In this document: piece by piece, positions 25,069 through 32,754 of the stretch
Layout of the letters: every line of letters begins with the position of its first letter
Numbering within the stretch: position 1 is the first letter of the stretch
From: DASUWK01 sp036378435
GTDB lineage: Bacteria; Chloroflexota; Dormibacteria; Dormibacterales; Dormibacteraceae
Reading direction: 5' to 3'
DNA: 34,556 nt
Assembly (NCBI GenBank): GCA_036378435.1
Contig: DASUWK010000042.1
Coordinates: 1 to 34,556 of the forward strand
Translations under genes and position numbers: made by a program
The notes under the pieces: generated by a model
Databases searched by the model: none
The model's input: only the letters and a program-made list of their open reading frames with translations
Told to the model about the DNA's origin: nothing

Positions 25069-26284
25069 TCCCGCTCCCGTCGCCGCCCTGCTGCGCGGAC
25101 GGAGGCTGCTTGTCTGCGTGGCCGGCGGCATCGCCGCCTACAAGGTGGCAGACCTCGTCTCCCAGCTGACCCAGGCGGGCGTCGACGTGAGGGTCGCGAT
25201 GACCAGCTCCGCCCGCCGCTTTGTCGGACCGGCGACGTTCCACGGCCTCTCGGGTCGTCCCGTTGCGACCGATCTCTTCGCGCCGGAAGGCTCGCCGGAG
25301 CCTCACGTCGAGCTCGGCGACTGGGCGCAGCTGATCCTGGTGGCGCCGGCCACGGCGAACCTGATCGCCCGGATCGCCTCGGGGGAGTCGGCGGACCTGG
25401 TCTCCGCCACCATCCTGGCCGCGCGCTGCCCCGTCGTCGTCGCCCCCGCCATGAACGACGCGATGTGGGCGAAGCCGGTCGTCCAGCAGAACCTCGTGAA
25501 GCTGCTGGAGGACGGGATCACCATCGTCGACCCGGAGTCCGGACGGCTCGCGAGCGGGCACTCTGGCGCCGGCCGCCTCGCCTCGGCCGAGGCGATCTTC
25601 TCCGCGCTCGAGACCGTTTGGCGGGAGACGCACGACCTCGCCGGCAGGCGGGTCGTGGTCAGCGCGGGCGGCACGAGGGAGCCGATCGACCCCGTGCGGT
25701 TCATCAGCAATTACTCGAGCGGCAAGATGGGTTTCGCGTTCGCCGAGGCGGCTGCGGATCGCGGTGCCCAGGTCTCGCTCGTGACGTCCGCGCAGCATGC
25801 CGACCACGCCGGAGTCACCAAGATCGCGGTGGAGACTGCACAGGACATGCTGGCGGCGCTGCAGCGCGAGACGGTGGGTGCCGACCTGCTGGTGATGGCG
25901 GCCGCGGTGGCCGATTACCGGCCGGCTGAGACCTACGAGAAGAAGGTCAAACGTGAGGGCCGCGAGCGACTGGTTCTCGAGCTCGAGCAGAACCCGGACC
26001 TGCTGGCTGAGCTGTCGCATCAGCCCGGCGCCGAGGCGACGTTCAAGCTGGGTTTCGCAGCCGAGGACGCCGACCTGCAGGAGCGCGCCGAGGAGAAGGT
26101 GCGCCGCAAGGGCCTGGACGCGATCGTGGCCAACGACATCAGCCGCAAGGACATCGCCTTCGGGAGCGACTACAACGCCGGGTTCCTGATCTTCAGGACG
26201 GGGGAGAGGCACGAGTTCGCCCGGATCACCAAGCGCGCCCTGGCCGACCAAGTCCTCGACCTGGTGAAGGACCGGCTCCGGTGA
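25058..26284 (+). CDS. coaBC: Bifunctional phosphopantothenoylcysteine decarboxylase/synthetase CoaBC
   Basis: CoaBC makes 4'-phosphopantetheine in coenzyme A synthesis: the C-terminal CoaB half joins cysteine to phosphopantothenate with CTP and the N-terminal CoaC half decarboxylates the product using FMN. The 408-aa protein shows the flavoprotein start VCVAGGIAAYKVADLVSQLT, the decarboxylase block APAMNDAMW, the linker ASGHSGAGRLA, and the synthetase half beginning VVVSAGGTREPIDPVRFISN, with GFAAEDADL and VANDIS. ATG 25058 lies within the end of gmk. Its stop overlaps the GTG of the downstream lipoprotein gene (GTGA). Confidence 0.95.
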   Translation: MPIDPAPVAALLRGRRLLVCVAGGIAAYKVADLVSQLTQAGVDVRVAMTSSARRFVGPATFHGLSGRPVATDLFAPEGSPEPHVELGDWAQLILVAPATANLIARIASGESADLVSATILAARCPVVVAPAMNDAMWAKPVVQQNLVKLLEDGITIVDPESGRLASGHSGAGRLASAEAIFSALETVWRETHDLAGRRVVVSAGGTREPIDPVRFISNYSSGKMGFAFAEAAADRGAQVSLVTSAQHADHAGVTKIAVETAQDMLAALQRETVGADLLVMAAAVADYRPAETYEKKVKREGRERLVLELEQNPDLLAELSHQPGAEATFKLGFAAEDADLQERAEEKVRRKGLDAIVANDISRKDIAFGSDYNAGFLIFRTGERHEFARITKRALADQVLDLVKDRLR

Positions 26285-26964
26285 GCCGGCGCCGCCTGGC
26301 GGCGCTCGCGGGGCTCCTGGTGGTCGCCTGCTCATGGGGCGCCCACAGCGCTCGGCCGGGGCTTACCAAGACCCAGTTGGTGGCGGCGCTACGTGCGCTG
26401 GACGCCGAAGGGACGGCGTTTCAGCTGCGCGGACTCGTCACCGACGGCGGCGCGCGCCAAGCTGTGAACGCGACCGGCCACTTCAAGCGCGGCAACGTGG
26501 AGATGGCGGCGTCGTCGGGCAAATCGACCGCAGCCCTGGCCATCGTCGACGGCGCCCTCTACGGCGAGAGCCCCGGCTCCAACCACTGGCTGGAGATGAG
26601 CGCCGACCCGGCCACCTTTCTCTGGCCTGCGGTGCGTCCGAGTCTGCTCTGGGAGGCGATGCTGCTCAGCCCCAGTTCGGCCAGCCCGCTCCGGCTCGGC
26701 GGTGACCAGGTCGTCGAGCTCGCCGGCGGCCTCGCCGGGGACGTGCCAGACGCCTTCGCCCGCTCGGCGCACGGGCAGCTGTGGCTGGTCGCGTCGGGAT
26801 CGCGAGTGCGCTCATGGAGGGTGACGATCGACGCCTCCGGCCTGAGCATCGACAGCCAGCTCACCATCGGCGCCGTGAACACGGCGGAGGTGCAGGCGCC
26901 GAGGGGCGCCACGGCAGGCAACGTCCTCAGCCTCTTCAACACCTCGACCGGCGCGCTGGCTTGA
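26281..26964 (+). CDS. Putative lipoprotein of unknown function
   Basis: A 227-aa protein with a short basic N-terminus, a hydrophobic stretch and a lipobox-like VVAC (Cys17), so it is probably exported, lipidated and cleaved by LspA. The mature part alternates short polar and hydrophobic segments (GTAFQLRGLV, VNATGHFKRGNVEMA, AALAIVDGALYGE, WLEMSADPATF), suggesting a beta-rich fold like the LppX/LprG or LolA-type lipid-binding lipoproteins. That resemblance is only structural impression; I do not recognise the family. It is translationally coupled to coaBC (GTGA) and its stop overlaps the priA TTG (TTGA), so it is part of the operon. Confidence 0.75.
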   Translation: MSRRRLAALAGLLVVACSWGAHSARPGLTKTQLVAALRALDAEGTAFQLRGLVTDGGARQAVNATGHFKRGNVEMAASSGKSTAALAIVDGALYGESPGSNHWLEMSADPATFLWPAVRPSLLWEAMLLSPSSASPLRLGGDQVVELAGGLAGDVPDAFARSAHGQLWLVASGSRVRSWRVTIDASGLSIDSQLTIGAVNTAEVQAPRGATAGNVLSLFNTSTGALA

Positions 26965-28934
26965 CGCTGTATGCCGAGGTGGCGGTGGATGCCGCCCGGT
27001 CTGCCAGCCTGGCCGAGACCTATACCTACGAGGTGCCTTCGGACCTGGACGTCGTGCCGGGGCACAGGGTCTTCGTCCCCTTCGGACGCCGGCAGGTGCG
27101 TGGCTACGTGGTCGGCGTCACGCCCGAGGCCCCGGGTCTGACGGTCAAGCCGATCGAATCGGCCGACGACGGCGCGCTCTTGCTGCCACACCAGGTCGAG
27201 CTGGCCAAGGCGATCGCCCACCACTACTGGGCGCCGCTCATCGAGTGCCTTCGAGCGATGGTGCCGCCGCGCATCCGGGGCGGCCGTTCGACTGGCGAGG
27301 GAGCCAGCGCGAGGCAGCGGCGCCACAGTCTGCTGCTCGAGGCCAGCCGCCCCGCAGCCGCGCCGGGCCCGGACCTCACCTCCGATCAGCGCCATGCCGT
27401 CGAGCAGATTGCCGCCCACTCGCGGGTGCTGCTGCACGGGGTCACCGGGAGCGGCAAGACCGAGGTCTATCTGGCGGCGGCCGAGGCGGCGCTGAGCCAG
27501 GGGCTGCGCGTTCTCGTCCTGGTGCCGGAGATCTCTCTGACGCCGCAGCTGGTCGCGCGCTTCGCGCGGCTCGGCCGCAGCCTGGCGGTGCTGCACAGCC
27601 AGCTCACCGAGCTCGAGCGAGCACAGCAGTGGTGGCGGGTGCGGCGCGGTGAGGCGGAACTGGTCGTCGGGAGCCGCTCGGCGGTCTTCGCGCCCGTGCC
27701 CCGATTGGGCCTCGTCGTCGTCGACGAAGCCGGCTCCTCCGCCTACAAGCAGGACCGGCTGCCGCGCTACGAGGCCGGCTGGGCCGCCCGCCGCGTCGCC
27801 GAGCTGACCGGGGCGCGCCTCGTCCTGGGCACCGCCACTCCGACCGTCTCCGACTACCACCAGGCCCAGTCGCCGCCCTGGCAGGTCGCGGAGCTCCCCG
27901 AGCGCGTCGTCGGCCGGCCGGCGGAGATCGAGATCGTCGACCTGCGGGAGGAGCTGCAGGCCGGACACCGCCAGCCGCTCAGCCGGCGGCTCTTGAATCT
28001 GGTCAACGAATCGCTCGAGCGCGAGGAGCAGGCGATCCTCTTCCTCAACCGGCGCGGCATGGCCACCTTCATTCTCTGCAAGGAATGCGGCGCGGCGGTC
28101 GAATGCCCGCAGTGCTCCGTCGCGATGGTGCAGCACCAGGAGCTCGACGGCCTCGCCTGCCACTACTGCGGTTACAGCCGGCCCCTGCCGGCGCTCTGTC
28201 CGAGCTGCGGGTCCCGGCAGATCCGCGGTCTGGGCATGGGCACCCAGCGGCTCGAGGGCTACGTCAAGAAGGTCTGGCCGCAGGCCCGAGTGCTGCGGCT
28301 CGACAGCGACACCGCGCGGGGCCCCGACGCCTACTTCGAGATCTTCGAGGCGTTCCGGTCACGGCAGGCCGACGTGCTGGTAGGGACGCAGCTGGTCGCT
28401 CGCGGCTTCGATCTCGAGGCGGTGACGGCGGTGGGCGTGGTCGACGCCGACCTGCCGCTTCACTTTCCTGACTACCGCTCGGCGGAGACCACCTTCTCGC
28501 TGATCACGCAAGCCGCTGGACGTGCGGGCCGAAGCCGCCGCGAGGCGCGCGTCGTGGTGCAGACGTCCAACCCCGAGCACTACGCGCTGCGGCGCGCGGC
28601 CGAGCAGGATTACCGCGCCTTCTATGCAGACGAGCTGCCGTCGAGGAGTGTCTTCACCTTCCCGCCCTTCGGGGACCTGGCGGTCCTGACGCATTCCGAC
28701 GAAGACGCTGATCGGGCCGCGCTGACCGCTCGCGATGCAGCCGACGCGCTGGCGGCAGGCCTGCTGCGCGACGGCGTCGAGGGCATCCGTGTGATGGGAC
28801 CCTCTCCAGCCTTCATCTTCCGGCTGCGCGGCGAGTATCGCTGGCAGGTCACGCTGAAGGGCGAGGGGCTCGAGCGCGCGCGCCCCTACGCGCCGAGCGG
28901 CCGCGGCTGGTCCTACGACATCGATCCCGTGTAG
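26961..28934 (+). CDS. priA: Primosomal protein N' PriA with altered DEEH motif
   Basis: PriA recognises stalled forks and reloads the replicative helicase. The 657-aa protein has an N-terminal 3'-DNA-end-binding domain, the helicase P-loop GVTGSGKTEVYL (K166) and the block VGSRSAVFAPVPRLGLVVV. Eight zinc cysteines follow (CKEC, CPQC, CHYC, CPSC), then VLVGTQLVARGFDLEAVTAV and QAAGRAGR. Walker B, usually DEEH followed by SYKQ, reads D255-E-A-G258 and SSAYKQ, so the histidine and second glutamate are lost. Actinobacterial PriA proteins often lose helicase motifs; this one keeps most. The TTG 26961 start overlaps the lipoprotein stop. Confidence 0.94.
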   Translation: MTLYAEVAVDAARSASLAETYTYEVPSDLDVVPGHRVFVPFGRRQVRGYVVGVTPEAPGLTVKPIESADDGALLLPHQVELAKAIAHHYWAPLIECLRAMVPPRIRGGRSTGEGASARQRRHSLLLEASRPAAAPGPDLTSDQRHAVEQIAAHSRVLLHGVTGSGKTEVYLAAAEAALSQGLRVLVLVPEISLTPQLVARFARLGRSLAVLHSQLTELERAQQWWRVRRGEAELVVGSRSAVFAPVPRLGLVVVDEAGSSAYKQDRLPRYEAGWAARRVAELTGARLVLGTATPTVSDYHQAQSPPWQVAELPERVVGRPAEIEIVDLREELQAGHRQPLSRRLLNLVNESLEREEQAILFLNRRGMATFILCKECGAAVECPQCSVAMVQHQELDGLACHYCGYSRPLPALCPSCGSRQIRGLGMGTQRLEGYVKKVWPQARVLRLDSDTARGPDAYFEIFEAFRSRQADVLVGTQLVARGFDLEAVTAVGVVDADLPLHFPDYRSAETTFSLITQAAGRAGRSRREARVVVQTSNPEHYALRRAAEQDYRAFYADELPSRSVFTFPPFGDLAVLTHSDEDADRAALTARDAADALAAGLLRDGVEGIRVMGPSPAFIFRLRGEYRWQVTLKGEGLERARPYAPSGRGWSYDIDPV

Positions 28935-28944
28935 GTTGCTGGCC

Positions 28945-30372
28945 GTGAACGAGCTCGTGGACCGGCTCAAGGCGATCGTGGGGGAGAGCCACGTGCTGAT
29001 GGCGGCCGCGGCCTTGGACGAGTACTCGCACGACGGCACCTTCATGCAGGGTGCCGCGGTAGCCGTGGTGCTGCCGGCGAGCACCGATGAGGTCCGCGCG
29101 GTGGTCGACGCCTGCCGGACGGCACGCATGCCAGTCGTGCCTCGTGGACGCGGAACCAGCCTGGTGGGCGGCTCCGTTCCGGTCGAGCCGGCGGTGGTCC
29201 TCTCGGTCGAACGGCTTGACCAAATCGAGATCGACGCCGGCGCTCTCGTCGCGGTCGCCGGCGCCGGCGCGATCACCGGGCTGATCCAGGAGGCTGCCAC
29301 GCAAGCGGGACTCATGTACCCGCCCGACCCGGCGAGCGCGAGCATGTCCAGCATCGGCGGGAACATCGCCTGCAACGCGGGCGGGATCAGCTGCCTCAAG
29401 TACGGCCTGACCGCGGATTACGTCCTCGGCCTGACCGTGGTGCTCGCCGACGGCCGCGTCCTCACGCTCGGCGGCCGCACCCGCAAGCGCTCGTCGGGCT
29501 ACCGGCTCGCGCAGCTCTTCGTGGGCTCGGAGGGAACGCTGGGGGTCATCACCGAGGTGATCCTCAAGCTGATCCCGCTGCCCCGGCACCATGCCCTCGC
29601 GGCCGTCAGCTTCAGCTCGCGGGAGGCAGCCGGAGAAGCGGTGACGCGGCTGCTCTCGGCCGGGCACCTGCCGGCGGCGCTGGAGATCATGGACCGCGAG
29701 GCGGTCGAGCTGGTTGCGAGCGCTGCTCCGATCGGCCTGGACCGGGTCCCGGAGGCGCTCCTGCTGGTCGAGCAGGACGGCGTCGACCCGGAGCGCGTCC
29801 TCGAGGACGTGCTGGGGATGGCGGAGCTACTCGACGGCGACGAGACGCGGGTCGCTCAGAGCGCGGCCGAGCGCGAGCGACTGTGGAACGTCCGCAAGAG
29901 CTTCGGCAAGGTCCTGCTCTCGATGCCCGGCAATTACTTCTCCGAGGACATCGCCGTCCCCGTGAGCGCGATCCCGGAGATGCTGCGCCGGATCACGTCG
30001 CTCGCGAAGTCGTCCGGCCTGCGCATCGTGACGATGGGGCACGCCGGCGACGGCAACCTCCATCCCTGCATCGTCTTCGCGGAAGACCAGAGACCGCTCG
30101 TCGGTGAGGCGGCCGCGCGTTTGTTCCATGACGCCGTGGAGCTCGGCGGCACGATCTCCGCGGAGCACGGCCTCGGCGCCCTGAAGCGCGACCACGCTGT
30201 GCTCGAGCACCAGCCGGTCGAGATCGAGCTCTGGCGGACGGTCAAGCAGCAGCTCGACCCGGAAGGCTTGTTCAACCCGCACAAGGTCTTCCCGGAGGGT
30301 CCGCCGGACGGCAAGTTCCTCGAGCGTCAGCCGGGCTGGGGTTCGACCCGGCGCGGCGAGGTCGCCGTCTAG
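28945..30372 (+). CDS. FAD-binding oxidase/dehydrogenase, GlcD/D-lactate dehydrogenase family
   Basis: This 475-aa flavoprotein belongs to the VAO/PCMH family. The FAD-binding domain contains VVPRGRGTSLVGGSVPVEPA, SMSSIGGNIACNAGGISCLKYG and FVGSEGTLGVITE. The C-terminal domain has VTMGHAGDGNLHPCIVF and the final ISAEHGLGALKRD with PEGLFNPHKVFP. Family members oxidise 2-hydroxy acids such as glycolate or D-lactate; the substrate cannot be decided. GTG 28945 is preferred because AGG lies nine bases upstream; TTG 28936 would add three residues. The gene follows priA closely. Its TAG stop abuts the stop of the convergent dinB-like gene with no base between. Confidence 0.9.
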   Translation: MNELVDRLKAIVGESHVLMAAAALDEYSHDGTFMQGAAVAVVLPASTDEVRAVVDACRTARMPVVPRGRGTSLVGGSVPVEPAVVLSVERLDQIEIDAGALVAVAGAGAITGLIQEAATQAGLMYPPDPASASMSSIGGNIACNAGGISCLKYGLTADYVLGLTVVLADGRVLTLGGRTRKRSSGYRLAQLFVGSEGTLGVITEVILKLIPLPRHHALAAVSFSSREAAGEAVTRLLSAGHLPAALEIMDREAVELVASAAPIGLDRVPEALLLVEQDGVDPERVLEDVLGMAELLDGDETRVAQSAAERERLWNVRKSFGKVLLSMPGNYFSEDIAVPVSAIPEMLRRITSLAKSSGLRIVTMGHAGDGNLHPCIVFAEDQRPLVGEAAARLFHDAVELGGTISAEHGLGALKRDHAVLEHQPVEIELWRTVKQQLDPEGLFNPHKVFPEGPPDGKFLERQPGWGSTRRGEVAV

Positions 30373-30379
30373 CTAGACG
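30366..30379. other. Palindrome containing the stop codons of two convergent genes
   Basis: CGTCTAGCTAGACG is a perfect 14-bp palindrome. Its centre holds TAG of the oxidase (30370-30372) and, on the other strand, TAG of the dinB-like gene (30375-30373). The two genes have zero bases between them. Confidence 0.8.
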
Positions 30380-30843
30380 CGGAGACCGACGGCCGCCCGC
30401 ACCTGGTCTAGGTGGGCGTCCTCGTGCTCGAGCATGTACGGGATGGACGTCCGGATCGTCCTGGCCTGCCACTCGGGCCAGCGGATCGGGAGATCGACCG
30501 CTTCCTCGTCGAGCCCGGCGAAAGCCTCGCGCAGCGACTCCCGCGCGTCGATCAGCTCAGTCCGCAGTTGGGCGCGGTCCCAGGCTTCGCAGTCGACCGC
30601 CTGCTCGTCGTTGAACTGGTCACGGTCCTCGACGCTCATGTGGATCATGTCGCCGGCGCCGGCGCTGCGGATGAAGAAGGCCTCGCCCAGCTCAGCCCGA
30701 GCGATGTGGGCAAAGATCTGTTTCACAGTCCAGCCGGACTCGCGATAGACGGCCTCGAGCTGGCCGTCGTCCAGCCCGTCGAGTATCCGGAGTGTCTCCT
30801 CGCGTTGCCCCTCGAGGGGCTGAAGTAAGTCGGCCGGAGCCAT
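30373..30843 (-). CDS. DinB-superfamily protein
   Basis: A 156-aa four-helix protein of the DinB/YfiT-like superfamily. Helix 1 is DLLQPLEGQREETLRIL; helix 2 contains GWTVKQIFAHIARAELGEAF with the first metal-type histidine; the C-terminal helix carries HEDAHLDQVRAAVG with two more. The spacing matches the three-histidine metal site of DinB-like thiol transferases. Such proteins often use bacillithiol, mycothiol or similar thiols; the substrate is not evident. ATG 30843 has no SD. It is divergent from def with 54 bp between starts. Confidence 0.85.
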   Translation of the reverse strand: MAPADLLQPLEGQREETLRILDGLDDGQLEAVYRESGWTVKQIFAHIARAELGEAFFIRSAGAGDMIHMSVEDRDQFNDEQAVDCEAWDRAQLRTELIDARESLREAFAGLDEEAVDLPIRWPEWQARTIRTSIPYMLEHEDAHLDQVRAAVGLRV

Positions 30844-30855
30844 GGATCGAAGGCC

Positions 30856-30886
30856 AGATTAGCAGTCGAGAGGCCCTGGGTAGAAT
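30856..30886. promoter_or_regulatory. Overlapping divergent promoters for def and the dinB-like gene
   Basis: On the + strand TTAGCA (30859-30864) and TAGAAT (30881-30886), 16 bp apart, make a credible promoter whose start would fall about 5 bases before the def ATG, implying a near-leaderless mRNA. On the minus strand TAATCT (30861-30856) is a -10-like hexamer for the dinB-like gene and shares bases with the def -35, so the two promoters would exclude each other. The minus-strand -35 is poor. Confidence 0.5.
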
Positions 30887-30897
30887 CGGCTGATCTG

Positions 30898-31395
30898 ATG
30901 ATCCGCCCGATTCTCGGCTTCGACCAGCCGGTCCTTCGTGAGAAGACCAAGCGGGTGGGGCGCGTGGACGACTCTATCCGCCGCCTGCTCGACGACCTCA
31001 CGGAGACGATGATCGCCGCGCCTGGCGCCGGCCTCGCGGCGCCCCAGATCGGCGTCGGCCTGCGCGTCTGCGTGGTCAAGGGCGACGACAACCAGATCTA
31101 CCAGCTGGTCAACCCGGAGCTGGTCAAGGGCGGCGGAACGCAGGTCGGCTACGAAGGCTGCCTCAGCTATCCCGGCTGGGTGGGCGAGGTGGCGCGCTAC
31201 GAGACGGTCGTCGTCAAAGGGATGAACCGCAAGGGCAGGTCGGTGCGCATCAAGTCCGAAGGCTTCACGGCTCGCGCGTTCCAGCACGAGATCGACCACC
31301 TCGACGGCATCCTGTTCACCGACCGGCTCACGAATCTCGACTCGCTGGTGCGCGTCGAAGACCTGGTCGGCGAGCCCGAGCCAGTGGAGGCCTAG
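30898..31395 (+). CDS. def: Peptide deformylase
   Basis: Def removes the N-formyl group from nascent proteins. The 165-aa metalloenzyme shows the three family motifs in order: GAGLAAPQIG (motif 1, about residues 43-52), EGCLSYPG with the metal-binding Cys (motif 2), and QHEIDHLDG with the HExxH site (motif 3). ATG 30898 immediately follows a -10-like TAGAAT at 30881-30886, so the mRNA probably has little or no leader. It starts a new operon def-fmt-smpB, pairing the deformylase with the formyltransferase that makes its substrate. Its TAG stop is in the same frame as fmt, three codons before the fmt homology begins. Confidence 0.97.
   Translation: MIRPILGFDQPVLREKTKRVGRVDDSIRRLLDDLTETMIAAPGAGLAAPQIGVGLRVCVVKGDDNQIYQLVNPELVKGGGTQVGYEGCLSYPGWVGEVARYETVVVKGMNRKGRSVRIKSEGFTARAFQHEIDHLDGILFTDRLTNLDSLVRVEDLVGEPEPVEA
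31386..31390 (+). promoter_or_regulatory. Ribosome binding site of fmt
   Basis: GGAGG, inside the last codons of def, lies 11 bases before ATC 31402. It supports initiation right after the def stop, where no canonical start codon exists. Confidence 0.5.
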
Positions 31396-31401
31396 CCCGA
31401 G

Positions 31402-32289
31402 ATCAGGGCTGTCTTTCTCGGCACCGCCCCTTTTGCTGTGCCGTCGCTCGAGGCCCTGGTCGCGGCGGGCCATGACGTCGCCCTGGTGGTCACGCAGCCC
31501 GACCGGCCCGGCAACCGCCTCAAGCTGACGCCGCCCGCGGTCAAGGGGGCCGCAGAGCGGCTCCGGCTTCCCGTGCTCCAGCCAGAGCGTGTGCGTTCGG
31601 CCGAGGCGCTGGAAGGCATCACGGCCGCCGGGCCGGAGGTGCTCGTGGTTGCCGCGTACGGGCAGATCGTGCCGCGGCCGCTGCTGGACCTGGCGCCCGC
31701 CGGGGCCATCAACGTTCACGCGTCACTGCTGCCGAGGTGGCGCGGAGCCGCTCCGGTGGCCCGCGCGATCCTGGCCGGCGACCGCGTGACCGGTGTCACG
31801 ATCATGCGCATGGACGAGCTGCTCGACCACGGTCCGGTGCTGGCTCGGCGGGAGACCGAGATCGGGCCGCACGAGACTGCGGTCGCGCTGGGCGAGCGGC
31901 TGGCGCGGCTCGGCTCCGACCTGCTGGTGGAGACGCTCGGCAGTCTGGCCGAGATTCAGCCCGAGCCACAGAACGAGGAGCAGGCGACGCAGGCGCCCAA
32001 GCTGAAGAAGACCGACGGCGAGCTGGAGTGGACGCTGCCGGCCGACGAGATCGACCGTCACGTGAGGGCTCTCGAGCCGTGGCCTGGAGTGACGCTGCCG
32101 TTCGGAGGCCGCCGCGTCAAGGTGCATTCAGGGCGTGCAGCGGGTGGGACGGGCTCGCCGGGCGACATCCTGGCCGTGGGCAGAGACGGGGTGGAGGTCG
32201 CGTGCGGCCGAGGCTCGTATGTGCTGGTCACGATCCAGGCGCCGGGCTCGCGGCCGGTGCCGGCTCGCGTGCTGGCGGCGGGCTTCTGA
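31402..32289 (+). CDS. fmt: Methionyl-tRNA formyltransferase, probable ATC start
   Basis: Fmt formylates initiator Met-tRNA with 10-formyl-tetrahydrofolate. The conserved first strand RAVFLGTAPFAVPSLEAL begins only three codons after the def TAG. The catalytic domain has VVTQPDRPGNR, VVAAYGQIVPRPLL, INVHASLLPRWRGAAPVARA with the Asn and His, and MRMDELLDHGPVL with the catalytic Asp. A C-terminal OB-like domain contains LEPWPGV. Codons after the stop read CCC GAG ATC AGG, so the only plausible start is ATC 31402, giving 295 aa. The first canonical codon, GTG 31438, would remove the first Rossmann strand. The product is certain; the start is inferred. Confidence 0.9.
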   Translation: MRAVFLGTAPFAVPSLEALVAAGHDVALVVTQPDRPGNRLKLTPPAVKGAAERLRLPVLQPERVRSAEALEGITAAGPEVLVVAAYGQIVPRPLLDLAPAGAINVHASLLPRWRGAAPVARAILAGDRVTGVTIMRMDELLDHGPVLARRETEIGPHETAVALGERLARLGSDLLVETLGSLAEIQPEPQNEEQATQAPKLKKTDGELEWTLPADEIDRHVRALEPWPGVTLPFGGRRVKVHSGRAAGGTGSPGDILAVGRDGVEVACGRGSYVLVTIQAPGSRPVPARVLAAGF

Positions 32290-32292
32290 CAT

Positions 32293-32754
32293 ATGACCCC
32301 GAAGGAGACCGGGCGGCGAGAGATCGCCACCAACCGGCGTGCCTTTCACGACTACTTCATCGACGAGAAGTACGAGGCCGGATTGGCGCTGACCGGCACC
32401 GAGGTCAAGTCTCTGCGCGCCGGCAAGGCCAACCTGCGCGACGGATTCGTGCGCATTGACGGCACCGAGGCCTGGCTCGAGAACGTCCATATCTCGCCGT
32501 ACACGCAGGGTGGATACGTCAACCACGAGCCGATGCGGCCGCGCAAGCTGCTGCTTCACCGCCGCGAGATCGCGACACTGATCGGCAAGGTGCGTCAGAA
32601 GGGATTCACTCTGATCCCGCTGCGGCTCTACTTCGCGGGCAACCACGCCAAGGTCGAGATCGGGCTGGCCCGCGGCAAGCGCCAGTACGACAAGCGCGTC
32701 GCGCTCGCCGAGGCTGACGCTCGCCGCGAGATGGAGCGAGCCGTCAGGCGATGA
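32293..32754 (+). CDS. smpB: tmRNA-binding protein SmpB
   Basis: SmpB delivers tmRNA to stalled ribosomes in trans-translation. The 153-aa protein has the classic start IATNRRAFHDYFIDEKYEAG, then LALTGTEVKSLRAGKANLRD, the block HISPYTQGGYVNHEP, KLLLHRREI, and the basic tail LARGKRQYDKRVALAEADAR that mimics the mRNA path. ATG 32293 follows the fmt stop by 3 bp with no SD. I looked for an ssrA (tmRNA) gene nearby and saw none, although ssrA often follows smpB. The stop overlaps the next gene by 4 bp (ATGA). Confidence 0.97.
   Translation: MTPKETGRREIATNRRAFHDYFIDEKYEAGLALTGTEVKSLRAGKANLRDGFVRIDGTEAWLENVHISPYTQGGYVNHEPMRPRKLLLHRREIATLIGKVRQKGFTLIPLRLYFAGNHAKVEIGLARGKRQYDKRVALAEADARREMERAVRR

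Noticed and set aside
26559..28163. A 534-codon minus-strand frame opposite the lipoprotein and priA
   Set aside because: It is a shadow of the priA codon pattern; priA motifs are unambiguous.
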